Positions 24,201 through 36,125 of a DNA stretch of 64,000 nucleotides are shown here, piece by piece (position 1 is the stretch's first letter; every line of letters begins with the position of its first letter). The position numbers and the translations under genes were made by a program. The DNA comes from Ectocarpus siliculosus. Lineage: Eukaryota > Sar > Phaeophyceae > Ectocarpales > Ectocarpaceae. Below the pieces are notes generated by a model, which worked only from the letters and a program-made list of their open reading frames with translations, searched no databases and had not been told where the DNA came from. The stretch lies in the NCBI GenBank assembly GCA_000310025.1, contig FN649740.1, forward strand, positions 5,439,326-5,503,325, written 5' to 3'.

Positions 24201-26248
24201 AATCAACCCAGTTGCTGTTTCGTCGAACGATTCCGATTCCACCGATTGAAAGTAGTATTGCCCTCGGTCGAATCGGACTTTTGCTCGATGACTATTAGTG
24301 CTCCGTTTGTCCGTGGTATCTGACACTTGCTCTCGTTTCGATGCGATACCGTGTTGGTGACCCTGTTAAACCGTTAAACTTGCCGTCATCAGTACGGGTC
24401 GGTGAACGTGTGGAGGTATTGCACCGACATCTTCGACTACCTTAGCCTGTCGGCCATCATCGATGACAAGATTTTTTGCGTTCATGGGGGCCTCAGCCCT
24501 AGCATCAACACATTGGATCAGGCGAGTTTTTTGTTTTTTTTTTCCTTGTTGTTCCTTTTCAGCAAGAATGTGATCCAGGTGCTACGTTACAGTAGCAGCG
24601 GAGTGATGGAGTAGAGTGGTGTACGCAACAGGGTCAAGCGAGAGTCTTGTGGACGTGACTGGTATGGTACACCAAGCCATGATGTGCTTGGCGTCTCTGA
24701 TACACCGGATCAACCCAATAGCCCTATCCCTAAGTTGAAGGCGAGCGTCTTGTAGGCGTGACTGCCTTGACACCCCACACCACGAGGTGCTTGGTGTCTC
24801 TCATACACCGAACAACGCCGCATGTGACCCTTCAGGCCTGATGCTGCGTTAGTCGGCCTCAAGTGAGACTGTTGAAATTTTCGGAAGACCTAACAATGAG
24901 CTTACAGACGACCCGGTCGACCTCGACTTGCGGGTTGGTTGTTCCCGAATTTCGCTGTTGAGCTAAATAGCTGTGTTGTGTCCCCGAAAGCTCGTTCAAA
25001 GTGGCTTGGTTTTGCTAACGACCGCAGCGCTTTCTGTCCTTCTTGAACACCGCCCCGCGCTGTTGGTTGCACAGATCCGAGTGTTGGACCGGAAGCAGGA
25101 GGTACCGCACGACGGGGCAATGTGCGACTTGCTGTGGTCGGACCCGGAGGAAATCGACGGGTGGGGGCTTAGCCCGAGAGGGGCCGGCTACCTCTTCGGC
25201 GGGGACGTTGTGGATAAATTCAACGAGACCAACGACTTGCAGCTCATCGCGAGGGCGCATCAGGTGATTTTGTTGTTGTTGTTGTTGTTGCTGTTGCTGT
25301 TTCTGTTGTTGTTGGTGGTGGCGGTGTTGTTGCTGTTGTTGCTGCTGCCGCTCTGATGTTGTTGTTTGTCGGTGCAGGTGCGGCTGCCGCGTCCGTGCAG
25401 CCAAAGCCCGTGTTTATGCTCGACTTACGGGCCAGCATGGATTTTAACCATGGATAGAGTACGGAGTGTGGCGGGTGCTCCATTTGAGATTAGTGTTTAG
25501 TTTTGTTTTGAGTACTTCGAAGTAGTTTTTATTTTTCAGTTCTGGGACGCAATATTGACATCCATCCGCTGTCTTGTGTGCGGTTTCTGCACTTGGACGA
25601 AACTCTCCCGTGTCGCTCGTCCGCAGCTCGTGATGGAAGGTCACCGGTCGATGTTCAACTCCCTTGTTACTGTGTGGTCTGCACCGAACTACTGCTACCG
25701 CTGCGGGAACGTTGCTGCTATCCTCGAGCTCGACGAGAACCTGAACCAGGTAACCCTATACTTCCATGCCCTCGCCCAAGTTCTACGACATCTACGAGAT
25801 CTACGAGACCGACCAACGGTTTACGAAACGCTTATTTTATTCAATGCCCTCGCCATGTCTACGAAATCTACGAGACTCAGCATAAATGATACAGCAAGTA
25901 CGAAACTGGTATAGGCTAGTTTGTGAAGCTTCGAGACCTTAGACATCCGTCGACGATAGTCTCAACTACTTTTCCACTGTGCATATTGTAGACCAGTGCC
26001 CTTGGCGTGCGGAGTTTTTTTCTTTTTTTCTTTCGTGGGCAAGAGCTATCTTCCATCTTGTTACACCCCCTATTTTTCTAAGAGTATCGCTCATGCTCGT
26101 GGAGTTATCATCAACGTTCGTGGCGCCCTGTCTGCGTGCCCCCCCCCCACACTTCGGTATGCAGAGCTTCAAAATCTTCGAGGCGGCACCGACGGATGTA
26201 CGGGGGGTACCACAGAAGAGCCCTGCACCCGCGGAATACTTCCTGTAG
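21214..26248 (+). CDS. PPP4C: Protein phosphatase 4 catalytic subunit (PP4C/PPX)
   Basis: Complete in eight exons: 21214-21243, 22416-22535, 23228-23380, 23561-23656, 24393-24521, 25075-25263, 25627-25749 and 26165-26248. All junctions are phase 0 and the product is 307 residues, the same length as the human protein. PP4C is a metal-dependent Ser/Thr phosphatase of the PPP family; with its regulatory subunits it acts in DNA-damage recovery, centrosome function and signalling. Metal-site motifs are intact: GDIHGQ (53-58), GDFVDRG (81-87), GNHE (113-116), then FCVHGGLSP and RAHQ. The segment [20 protein letters not shown] and the C-terminal YFL, whose Leu is carboxymethylated in relatives, identify PP4 rather than PP2A or PP6. 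The N-terminus [10 protein letters not shown] fits the family. Intron 5 has a GC donor. Exon 2's end is repeated downstream. Confidence 0.97.
22181..22394 (+). repeat. CT-rich tracts in PP4 intron 1
   Basis: Two CT-dinucleotide runs, 22181-22204 and about 22318-22394, precede the exon 2 acceptor at 22415. They extend the polypyrimidine tract of the intron far beyond the usual length. Confidence 0.85.
22519..22670 (+). repeat. Tandem triplication of the PP4 exon 2 / intron 2 boundary
   Basis: The last codons of exon 2 plus the donor (GTCGATGCACCTGTCACAG) recur at about 22576 as GTCGATGCGCCTGTCATTG and at about 22641 as GTGGATGCACCTGTCATAG, spaced about 60 b apart. The second copy keeps a GTGGGT donor-like sequence, the third has lost it. 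Confidence 0.8.
23657..23795 (+). repeat. Short tandem repeat in PP4 intron 4
   Basis: Units of GGTGACTACAACAT followed by GCAT.ATACCACATGCT recur about four times, starting exactly at the GTGACT donor of intron 4. The donor-containing sequence itself is part of the repeated unit. Confidence 0.8.
24522..25074 (+). other. GC-AG intron of PP4, with internal duplication
   Basis: The donor reads CAG|GCGAGT and the acceptor CACAG|ATC; the family alignment (NTLDQ, then [14 protein letters not shown]) fixes both ends. Inside, a unit of about 100 b beginning GGCGAGCGTCTTG or AGCGAGAGTCTTG and ending GTGTCTCTCATACACCG is present twice (about 24640-24825). Confidence 0.85.
25263..25352 (+). repeat. 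GTT/GCT triplet microsatellite in PP4 intron 6
   Basis: An imperfect run of GTT, GCT and GTG triplets starts a few bases after the exon 6 donor. It has no coding role in the spliced message. Confidence 0.85.
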
Positions 26249-28373
26249 CTGGTTAGACCCCCCCCCCCCCGCCCTCTCGCTGTCTCCTTTCCCTCGCTCG
26301 GCTGGAGGAGGTGGGAGTCCCCGTGGTTCTCTGTATGTAGAGACGGTTTACGTTGTGCGCTAGTGGTTTGCATGCCTTTCGGGAGAAGTAATAGGTGAGA
26401 CAAACACCCGGGTATTTATTCGATTTTTGGTTGTTGGTGATTGATCGCCCTTGGAGATGTGGGGCAGACAAGACGGCTGCTGTTTTTTTCGATCTGCTTT
26501 GTTTTTCTTAGTTGTCCTATAGATGCCTCTGCTGCGGCTCCTGCGTTTCATCAAGGAGTCCCGTCGTCGCATGCACGTTGTTCAAAAGTTCCGCCTGCCT
26601 TTTTCTGCTTGGGGCGGAGTGTCCTTTGCTGGGCACATTGTTTGGGTGAGTTTACGGGAAGCGAAAAACACGGACGGAGGGTTGCCAAGTGCTGCTGAGC
26701 CTGTGTTGCTGCTGTCCTCCTTCCGGTCTCTTCGGTTGGGTAGTTGCACCCGCTGTTCGCGCGTGCGGGCGGTGTTGGTTCTCATATTTTGCTTTTATTG
26801 CTCGTTGTTTCGCACACTACGCTAGGTTGCTTGTTGGTTGTTTGGTGTTTCTCTCTACACGTAAGGGTCGTGGTCGTAGGTTGGAGGAGCCCTTTCGTTG
26901 ATTGGCTTGATGTCCACGAGAGCCGAGCTCGGGATAGGATTGATATCTATCTCCTTTGCTGGTGTTCCTTGGTGGGGGTCCTGTATGTGGCTTAGGGTTA
27001 GAGATGCACAGTGACACGGCGATCTGGTGGTCGAGTTGAATACTGTACTCTAACAAGTGTCTACCATACGGGCTGGCTTGTTCGTCCCCTAGCGGATGAT
27101 ACAACATTCATAGTGGGGACACGTTTTGTGAGTGAGTGATTTGATCGAAGACCGGCTAGTGTGGTCACCGTCGCGGTATTCGCCCGCTCTATTCATACCA
27201 CCTGGCAGGTTTTTCGTCCAGATGCGTGTGTTGAACATGAGCGCCCGTTATGAACCGTTAAGACCCCGTCCAAGGGAACAACGCTGAGAGAGGGCCGACC
27301 TTGAAGCAACCGGACAATCACCATCTGGAATTTGTGTCGTGTTGTAGAATGGGAAGACAACTTCGGAGAATGGGAAGAGGTGCTGCCACCACAGCGGCGA
27401 GAGTATCTATTGTAGCTGTCGTTGGGTCACCGGGGTGTCACTCTTCGTGGTGGGCACGACATAAGAAGGCCTGAGTTTCCGCAAACCAGCAAACCGGGTT
27501 CGATCGAGTTAACCGCAAAGGCGTGCTGGCGAACCGATCGGTGCGCGATCGGCTTTTGAGGATCGATTGCTCCGTATCCAGGAGGGAGGACGCGGAAAGA
27601 GCAGTGCAGTGTTAGGGTTGACGCATAGCCATGTCCTCACTCCGTTTGATTCTCTTTTATTCTCGTTTACCCTCGACGCTTTGTCGATGGTAGTCTTTTG
27701 TTTTGTGACGTCGTTACCGCTCGTCTCGACTCCGCTGTCATACCTCCAGTGTACGTACTCTTAGTACTGCGCGTACCACCGAGTCTCCTCCAAAACTCCA
27801 ACCAAGTTGTCCGCACCATGTCTTTGCTTGTCCGGCGAAGTCTCTCAGGCTGACCTCATCCAACTACATACGTCCTCCTACCGTCTATTCGAAGGCAAGC
27901 CAGCCACTACAGTCCTAGTTCCGGAAAGACGGAAACAAGAGTACCCGTTCGTCGTATCGAATGCAAAAAAATAACAAGTGAATCGATTCTGGCCGCCGCA
28001 AGAAGAAACGAAATCACTGATATTTCCATTCCAAGTAGCACACAGACTGCTAGACTCCACGCCCAACTATTCACAAAATTCGTCTTCCACGTGTGATTCA
28101 AAGTTCTCCACGCGGAATAGTCTCTCTTGCTCCGTCGCTAATGCAATTGTGTCAAGATCTCTCTAAGCATTCCGCGAAGTTGCTTCGGCCAATTCTGGAC
28201 GAAAGCGCGCCACACGTCCATGGAGGCTCCTACTACATAAATCTCGATGCATGCGTGTCCCCAGCGGTACTACATGTACGCAGCCAGCGAGTGCCTCTTG
28301 CGCATGATCTGGTATATCCTGTCGTCCGGCGTCATGTCTCGCCATGAGTTTTGTGAAGTTTGCTGGCCGGATT
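26249..28373. other. Intergenic between convergent PP4 and PARP-like gene A
   Basis: It should contain the PP4 3' UTR and that of gene A. Apart from the orphan exon candidate at 26523-26645 and a block near 28000-28345 that resembles sequence after the stop of gene B, I see nothing defensible. Confidence 0.4.
26523..26645 (+). other. Orphan exon candidate downstream of PP4
   Basis: A 123-b open segment (41 codons) is bounded by a good acceptor (pyrimidine-rich, CCTATAG|ATG) and a strong donor (TTTGG|GTGAGT). It would encode a basic peptide starting MPLLRLLRFIKESRRR. It could be a 3' UTR exon or alternative exon of PP4, or part of a separate gene. I do not recognise the peptide. Confidence 0.3.
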
Positions 28374-29355
28374 TTACGGAAGGCTGTACACGATTAGATG
28401 GGTCGGTAGGGCAGCGTCTTCGTTGTACACAACCAGCTCCTCGATGGCGCCCTGCCGACCGTTGTTGCAGGGTGCCATTAGCCATGTCAGTGTACACAAC
28501 CAGAGGGAAGCTCTACGTGTACCTTCATCTCAATATATTTTTGGATATGGCATTCCTTCGTTGGCCATGTGGGTTGTCGTCAGGCTGAAAACCATTATTT
28601 TCCCGCATTTTCTGTCGAATCGACGGAGTTCGTCGTACATTGACAACCTGAAACTGCAAAGTTACGTTCGCGACGTCAATTGCTTCACATACGGAGATAG
28701 CCCAAAATGGTGTGTGTAATTGCTTGTTCCCGCCGACAACATTTGTGTGCAACACAACACAACGCCCCCTTTTCACCCACTCCGAGCAACTCCGAGTCAC
28801 AAATGATGTCTACTTGAGGCGCAAAAATGGGATCTGTAGGTGCAGTAGTGCTCATTCCCTGTGCGTGCGGGAGTACTGCTGTCAAAGGTGGGAACATACA
28901 CTGGCTCATCCCATAACACAAGCTGAGCGGGTAACGGTGTCTTGTCTACGGTCTTGATAGAGCTTGCAAAGCCTCCCCAAGGTTAGGGTGAAATGGGTGG
29001 GGTTAAGGCTAGGGAAGCATGAGCCCGGTCCGCGAACAGTAGCCAATATTGAACGAATGGAGCGTTCGGACGAGGTAACCTTCAATCCAAAACTCCATCT
29101 ACCCGGGGAGGCGATCTGCTTCCTTGTACAGATAGTGTTGCCCTCGTCCTCTTTTTGCCTGTCTGGACTTGGTCTGAAACTTGGGGGCCGTCCTTGGCGA
29201 GTGACGGAACGATCTCTGCGCCGTTGGACGATGCTTTTCTGCACCTATTGGCGTCAGCTTGAGTGAAGTGTATGGCAGGGGCGGTGTCGGACCGACGGAG
29301 GCCAGATCGGCGTTAAAGTAAGAAGAACAGGACGACGACGACGACGTCGGCGACC

Positions 29356-29388
<33 letters not shown>

Positions 29389-32300
29389 CCGACAACTAAA
29401 GCAACAACAGCTAAAGCACCGACAACCAAAGAAACACTAAACCAAAAAAATAATGCGCATCAATTCTCCTCACCTCAGCCTGGACGGAATTATAGCCTGG
29501 TGGTGGGTACGTGCCACCGTCAAACCCTTTCTTCTTGGTGAGGAAGACTGACCCCTTCGCCACGTCGGCCACAAACATGCATCGCAACCTTTTCCCGTTT
29601 TCCTTTGTGATCAAAGCAAAGAAGGCCACAAGAGGGTATGATAGGAAATAAGTGGATGCAGGGCCGTAAAAATGCATATTGACGGTTCGAGCATCGTTGC
29701 CAGGGGGGGGTTGTTGACGTGTCTTTCGGGGCACTCCCAACGGTACACAAGATCCGCTTCACGTGTCGGCTGAGCTTGTTGCCAACGGTGTCGTCGAGAT
29801 GCCCCACAAACAAAAGGTCGAGGCCGTCCTTACTACTACGTAGTTCAATATAGGCACCTTTTTCTCGGTCGCCGGAGCGTAGGCATTGGCTCTACCAGGT
29901 TTTGAACTGAAGTAAACCCCTCGTCCGAACCGCGTCGAGCGTTTTCCGAGTTTGAAGCCTTGCAAGCAAATGTTGCAAACGTTGCAGAGCTGCAGCCCGC
30001 ACGGGGAAGCTTTCTGTTTGGACGGCGAAACGGCAGCGGAAGCGCTCAGCTCTCTCTCGTGATTGTTTACGAGGGCATGCATGCATACGGCTTCATGAGC
30101 GGGCGAATGCCCTCAAGTGACGTCTACATTTGCAGCAACTGGAGAGGTTGGATGAAGGGCACTCACTACTGCTGCCACGAGGCTGCAGTAGCGGGTCGGC
30201 ACCGTGTGGTTGGGTTCTTCATATGCTCGTATTCGTGCTGGGTGTGGAGCGATTCACACTGATCTGGTAGGGGGGGGGGCGGTGTTGGGAAGGACTTGGC
30301 GTGGAAGACTACCTTGGTCATGGTGTGTGGTGAAGTCGATTGGGGTAACCAATACGACAAGGAACAACATACGACGAACACAACATACATCATCCCGAAT
30401 ATATTGAGATTTCACTGTTTAACATTGCAAGAACTGGGACTCCGGCAAAGAGTCATTCGCCAGCCCAGCCCACCTTCGGGTCGAGGACCAGATTGCACGT
30501 GCTTCCGCAAGAGGTTCCATGGAAACGCCCGACAACAGTCCGATGACTCCGTGCGTACTTGTCGTGCTTCGCGCGAATATCTGCGGGAACCTTGAGGAGA
30601 AGTCAGGCCGCGAGAGTTCAAATTTGGTCAGCACCCCGGCGTTGGCCGAACGGACTGACAGGTACTTTCGGAGCATCGGTCTGCTGCTGCAGTCTACTGC
30701 ACTGCGAATCGCCCACCGAATACCGATACAAGTCTTGATTTCGACGTCAGTCGTCGTCACACGACGACCAAATACGTATTCAACCTCCGACCACGTGCCG
30801 TCGTTATGCCGTCTAGAAAACGACTAGGGATAGCAGGGCACACCAGCCAAGTGCTGCGTCATCCAAACAGCCCTCCTATTCGATGCGCTTTGACCTTTGG
30901 CGGGACAAACCCCGAGGGATATTTGTGCCGGGGTGCAAGATGCTAATGTTTCTTCGAGCACCCTTGAAGACGGGGTCAAACACATAGAGCTGGCACCTTG
31001 CTACCGTACGATTTTGCTCAAGCGGCACACTCTTTGTAGTGTAGCTGTTCAACGTATTTTATCATTTGGGTCCAGAGAGGTACACACCGTGATCCTCAAG
31101 ATTCGCTCTATTGCGAGCCCGTTTAGCCTCCAAGCGGACAAGAAGTCGTCGCGCAGCCTCGTACAATCGGGATTGCCGTCATACAGGGCACTAAGCGTGG
31201 CACCCTGGTTGTTCCCGACTGTGAGAATCCTGTCGAAGTGCGACCCCCCATTCCGCTGCAGAACCTGGCGTTTGAATCGTCCGTTACAGATAAGACACGG
31301 AGGAGGTTTTACCATCCTTTCGGACGTCTGAAGCTGGGGGGAAGGCAGCACGCTTCATGCTACAGCACTACGCTCGGTCAATACTTCTGCCCCATCAAGT
31401 ACTGGTAACTCTTTTTCCTTTTGTCCAAGAACACGAACGAGGTTTCGGGTATTTGATCCGAGTACGCAGGGCCGAAGGAGAGACCTTCGACAAGCGTCGT
31501 CAACGGCAAACCACAGCAAGGTCTGAGAGAGTCACGTTGGCCCACCAGTCCAAAGTCTGGGTCCCTCCGCGAGCGGGGGGGGTGGTTTGGGGGAGCACGG
31601 GCGGAGACACATATCCATGAATCCTGGGGGCATATGCTTGAGCGTTTTAGCTGAGGCTGCCGCTTCTCTTGTCGTGCACAGTATACCATCTGGGCCTGGA
31701 GACCAACGGCGGGTGGTGGATGTGCCGCGACACCCAAGCTTGTCTTCGGAAACTTCTCACAAAACACCCCCATGCACGTTCTGGGGTATCAGGCCTCAAG
31801 CCCGCCTGTGGCCAAGTGGTCAGAGAAATATGTCTTCAACTTGCTTGTCCTAACTTGCGCGCCCACCATTCCGGCAAGTCTGTTGGCAGGGAGTAGGAAG
31901 CGTGTGCGTTCTCTTGTGCAACAGAACTACACATGCCCAACCCGCTGGCTACGGCACCTACCTGTACACCTGCACGTTTCTTCTTTGCAGAAAGGGCCAA
32001 TGAAACGCACGTCGAACTAAATGTCCTGGAGCGCTAAAAATGAATTTTTCGAGGTATGCCTACGTACAAAAGAACAGAGTAGGGGTTGCGTGCTCATAGA
32101 TACACTCGTGTTGTCGTGCCACATGCGCCTGCCGACAAGCTCCTTATCGAGTAACGTTATACTGTGGTACGGTTTATTGTTGCCTTGAGCAACGAGACAT
32201 GAACGTCCGAAGGTCACAAGCCCTCACCGAATGGCATGTATCCTTTTGGTGGCTCCTTTTGGTGGCTCCTGACAACTCGAAATTTCTCCCCACGGGTGGC

Positions 32301-33465
32301 CTTCATGCCGTACCCGAATTGTTCGTTCGGGCGTATGTATACCCGTTGGCACAACAAGAAACGTACACAGTGGTGAAACTGACTACCGTATGAACCTCAC
32401 ACTTAGAGCATGCTGACGATTCCTGTTGACTTCCCCTCAGAGGGAATGACGAGGGGATCACGCATAGCGTCCTTACCTGAACCATGCGGTTGAAGGCCTG
32501 CACAGACCGGTACTTGTTCACTATCACCGACCGCAGGTACAGCTGGTCGTTGAGCTCGGAGCACTTCAGGTCCGCGATAGGCATGTATAGTATCTGCAGC
32601 ACTTGTTTCGTAATAATTCGCTGTGAAGAAATCAAGCCTTGGTTTGTGATAACGTCTTTTTTTTATTTATTCTTATTCAATTTCTAACGGCTCCGATGGG
32701 GCACTGTTCATTAGAACAAAGCGAATTCGTATGTAGCTAGTTCACCTGCAGCGGAGTCAAGAGACTTCGAATTTCGCCCACTTGTTGCCTCTGGGACTGC
32801 TCTAGCACGGCCACCCGCTTCCGCAGGTCCTTCTCCACCAGCCGTGCCAATCCACGCCGCATCTTCTCCTCCTTTGTGTCAGAATGCCCGTTGGTCCCTT
32901 GGCTCTTTTCGTTCTTCAACGTCTGCAACTCGTTTCGTAGCTGAGTCTCCACAGATTGCGCCTCGATACTTATCTGCCGAAGAAAATGCATGGTTTTTTG
33001 CTGCATTGCCGTCTTCGCTCTCTCAGCTTGTATGGCCACCTCCAAGGCAGCCTTTTCGCCCTCAACTGCCTTCAACCGGGCGGCGGCTATCTCCTCGCTT
33101 CTCCGGCGGTCATTGTGCAGCTGCAGCAGGGAGGCACACAGTTCCTGTATCTCCTCCTTATCGCTATTGCGCACCAACTCTTCTTGCTTGCTCAGCAGTC
33201 TCTCGTCGGCATTATCTTCACCGTGGCGTTGATCTTCGGCGATCAACTGGTTGGGTCCGTAGGAGTGTCCTGGTGCATCAACCTTTGTCTCCTCGCCCTC
33301 TTGATGGCCATTGGGTTCAAGTTGCCCGACCGGCGGGCGATTGCCATCAAGCGAGCGTACGGCAAGTGCATCTTTGGCCTGCTCTGGCTCTTCTGGCGAA
33401 GTGTTCGACTTCGAGCTTGTGGAGCTGCGCCAACGCCAGCGGGTTACTCTGTGCAGAGCTTTCAT
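28374..33465 (-). CDS. PARP-type ADP-ribosyltransferase with N-terminal coiled coil, copy A
   Basis: Seven phase-0 exons: 33465-32746, 32593-32477, 31264-31088, 30590-30474, 30013-29858, 29602-29474 and 28451-28374, giving 497 residues. Residues about 85-240 form a long charged coiled coil (RRSEEIAAARLKAVEGEKAA). The C-terminal half is a PARP catalytic fold: FHGTS (His362), GRGVYFS (Tyr411), ADVAKG, PPGYNSV and EELVVYNEDAALPTHLIVY (Glu477). These H-Y-E positions bind NAD+ and in PARP1 support poly-ADP-ribosylation. Four Cys (382, 387, 390, 393) lie between the first two, as in some fungal PARP-like proteins. The substrate is unknown; the coiled coil suggests oligomerisation. Exon 2 (LYMPIADLKCSELNDQLYL) has no counterpart in copies B and C. 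The 31264 acceptor could instead be 31255, and the last acceptor is the least certain. Confidence 0.83.
29350..29400 (-). repeat. CAA microsatellite in PARP-like copy A intron
   Basis: CAA triplets run between the sixth and seventh exons of copy A. A similar run lies at the corresponding place in copy B (36090-36123) and a broken one in copy C (about 42262-42292), so the microsatellite predates the duplications. Confidence 0.8.
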
Positions 33466-35053
33466 TTCGTCGCGACCACGGGCCGTTCCTATCGTACGCC
33501 TCAATCGAAGGTTGCATGCATATGCATCACGTGGTATGCATCGAGCGGCGGAACCTACTTGAACGGCCCCAGGAAATTTCTTTGGAGAAAAAGAATTTTC
33601 GCTGGCCTACTGGCAGGCCGTCGACAATTGGTCAATCAAGCTTCCACGTTGTACCAGGCACCATGTTGCCAAATATACGGTCCCCGATACCAGTAGGTGG
33701 TAACGGTACACGACCGACAGCAGTACAAACTCATACATGCACATGCATGCATGTACAGTAGCTTGAAGGAAATATGGCAACCTTTCATTTAAGTTAAGTG
33801 TGATCATCATGGTTCTCCAGATCCCTACTGCTGTACCACCACGTTACCGCCGTGTCCCATCCACAGCAACCACAGCAGTGATTGTGTGGACTCACTGCGA
33901 TGTGTTCCTGTGAAGGGAGAAATCATACACAAACGACCGAATAACGGTCCCAGGGAATTAATGTCGTTGAACCCACCACCGAAACCTTGCATCTTCTGTA
34001 GAACCGACGTGTACCTGTCTATTAGTCTAATCATAGTATAGATATATTCACATTTACCGTAGACCAGGCTTACTTACTATAGCAGCGGTGCATTATCCTG
34101 TGAGAACACTGCATAACGGAGGGAAGAAGTGCAGTAGTTTATGTCCCGTATCCAGGGTTTGATAGACATGCCGTCACCCTCCGGCGACCCGAACAATTTG
34201 TTTTTCTCTGCTCTCTTGAGAGTGAAGGGTGTGGTGTCTGATCGAGCCCGAAGTACTAGGGGACCCATCCCCAAGCCTCGACGTGAGTAGAATAAAATGC
34301 GGCAAACTACTATACTGTAACAGAAGCCGAAATCAAACCCATGTTAGTCGCGGGATGGCTTGTTTGATGCACCGGAGACCGTGGATACTCTTGCCTACAG
34401 ACAGCATGTGATTGACGGCATTACAAGACGGAGACCAGCAATGCCGGATGTGGGTAGTGTAATGGAGCAACTAGTGTATGAGCATTGTTCGAGCGTTTCA
34501 TGAACGTTGTATGAGCGCTTATTGGAGAATTTGAAGCGAAGTGCAAATTGGATAGCAGTCCTGGCGAAGGAGGTCAGGCTCCTCGGTGTGAACGTATCGA
34601 GACAATCGGCACGAAACCTGAAATACAGCCTAGGTTTCGAACCCATGTTAAACCTTCATCGGAACCGAAACGATACCATTAGACTGAAACAAGGTATCGT
34701 AATCCCCGGAAACGACGGAAACAACGTAACCGCTCGCCCCATCGAGTGCTAAGAAACGTCATCTATCAGTGAATCGATGGGCTGCCACAAGGTAAATCAC
34801 TACAAATCGCCTATACATTTCCTAGTACGCACACCAGGCTGCCAGACTCCACGCCCAGCAATTCACAAGAATTGTCTGCTCCCACGCGTGATTGGGACTT
34901 CTCCGGATTGAGAGTGAGCTCTCCCGTATCACCGGCAGATTGATTCCTGTGCCCCGAAGTCGCTCAATTCTGTGCCAATGCACGCCACGAGTCCGTGAAG
35001 GCTTGAATCCTGTCGTCCGGCGTGAAGTCTCGTGATGAGTAGTAGTGGCGGGT
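33466..35053. other. Intergenic between PARP-like copies A and B
   Basis: This holds the promoter of A and the 3' flank of B. A 5' flank block similar in all three copies (CGGAACCTAC, then CCCAGG or CCCAGC) lies near 33550. An 81-codon plus-strand frame at 34507-34752 has no recognisable motif. No core promoter element can be defended. Confidence 0.45.
35007..35040 (-). other. Conserved block after the stop codon of the PARP-like genes
   Basis: The plus-strand sequence CCTGTCGTCCGGCGTGAAGT, followed by CTCGTGATGAG, lies just beyond the stop of copy B. Close matches occur after copy A (about 28317-28348) and after copy C (about 41134-41163). It is probably 3' UTR retained through the duplications. 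Confidence 0.6.
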
Positions 35054-36094
35054 CTACGGAATGGTGTAGACCACTAGATGGGTCGGTAGGGCGGCCTCCT
35101 CCTTGTACACAACCAGCTCCTCGAAGGCCAGCCCTTTTCCAACCTGCCCACGATTGTTGTTGTGTTGTTGCACGGTGCGAAGAACGGTGGTGTGAGTGCA
35201 GTGCACAACACACAGCCAGAGGGAACCTACAATACCTCTTGGATGGGATTCATTCATTCGACCTTTCGTCACGCTGAAAGCAATATTCGCCCACATTTTT
35301 TTCTGTCGAACGGACGGCGTTCGTTTTGCCCTGGGAACGCTGACACTTGACTGAACGCTGTGTGTGAGCGACGTCAGTTGCTTCAGCTACGATGAAGATA
35401 ACCCGAACACGTGTCGCGTTTTGTTGCTTCCTTACCGCCAACATTGCGCGCGCACAGCACCATGTACCCTTTCGCCCACTCCTTACAGTAGTCGCGAACG
35501 ACTGCTATCCCAGGAGACACGCTAAAGTACGTTGGAGTCTTCACTCGGAATGGTCGGGGCGCGTGGGAGTGCCGTCAAAGATGGGAACATACAATTCCAC
35601 GTAACGTATTAATATATTAGTCTATTTCTGTCTCGTCGGCGACGCCTTTGGTAGGGCTTGTAAAGCATCCCCTAAGGGATAGAGCCAGGGTAAGGCCTGC
35701 AGGGCAAGGTGTAGGAGAACCCGGTCGGCGAGCAGTGCACCAATATTCATTACCGCTTCCCGGCTTCGATGAAGCGTTAGGACGAGAACAGCTACATGTG
35801 GTTGTTATCTTTGGAACCGCTGTGGTTTGTAAATGAACTGCAACACTCATCCGGTGCGGATTGAAGCGATCTGCATGTACATTTGTGCGTGTTTGGTTTT
35901 GATCATTTCTGCTTCTTGTCTAGCATCTAGGTTTGTGTTGAAACTTGGGGAGTTCTTCTTGGTGAAAAATGGGACCAGCCCTCCCTGTTTCCCACGTTGA
36001 CTTATCTGCTCAAGTTTGTGGTTAGCTTGAAGTGCACGAAAAAGGACGTGTCGGAATGAGTCAGCGTTTAACGAGAAGAAGACAGTGCCGACAA

Positions 36095-36125
<31 letters not shown>

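Noticed and set aside
29099-29245. Extra exon between the sixth and seventh exons of PARP-like copy A
   Set aside because: Related sequence exists in copies B and C, but joining SVQAE or SVQGE directly to the EELVVY exon keeps phase and matches the PARP family.
31378-31773. 131-codon minus-strand frame inside intron 2 of PARP-like copy A
   Set aside because: The corresponding introns of copies B and C are related in sequence but not open, so it is unlikely to be coding.
32844-33761. 305-codon plus-strand frame
   Set aside because: Antisense shadow of the coiled-coil exon of PARP-like copy A, whose paralogues confirm the minus strand.
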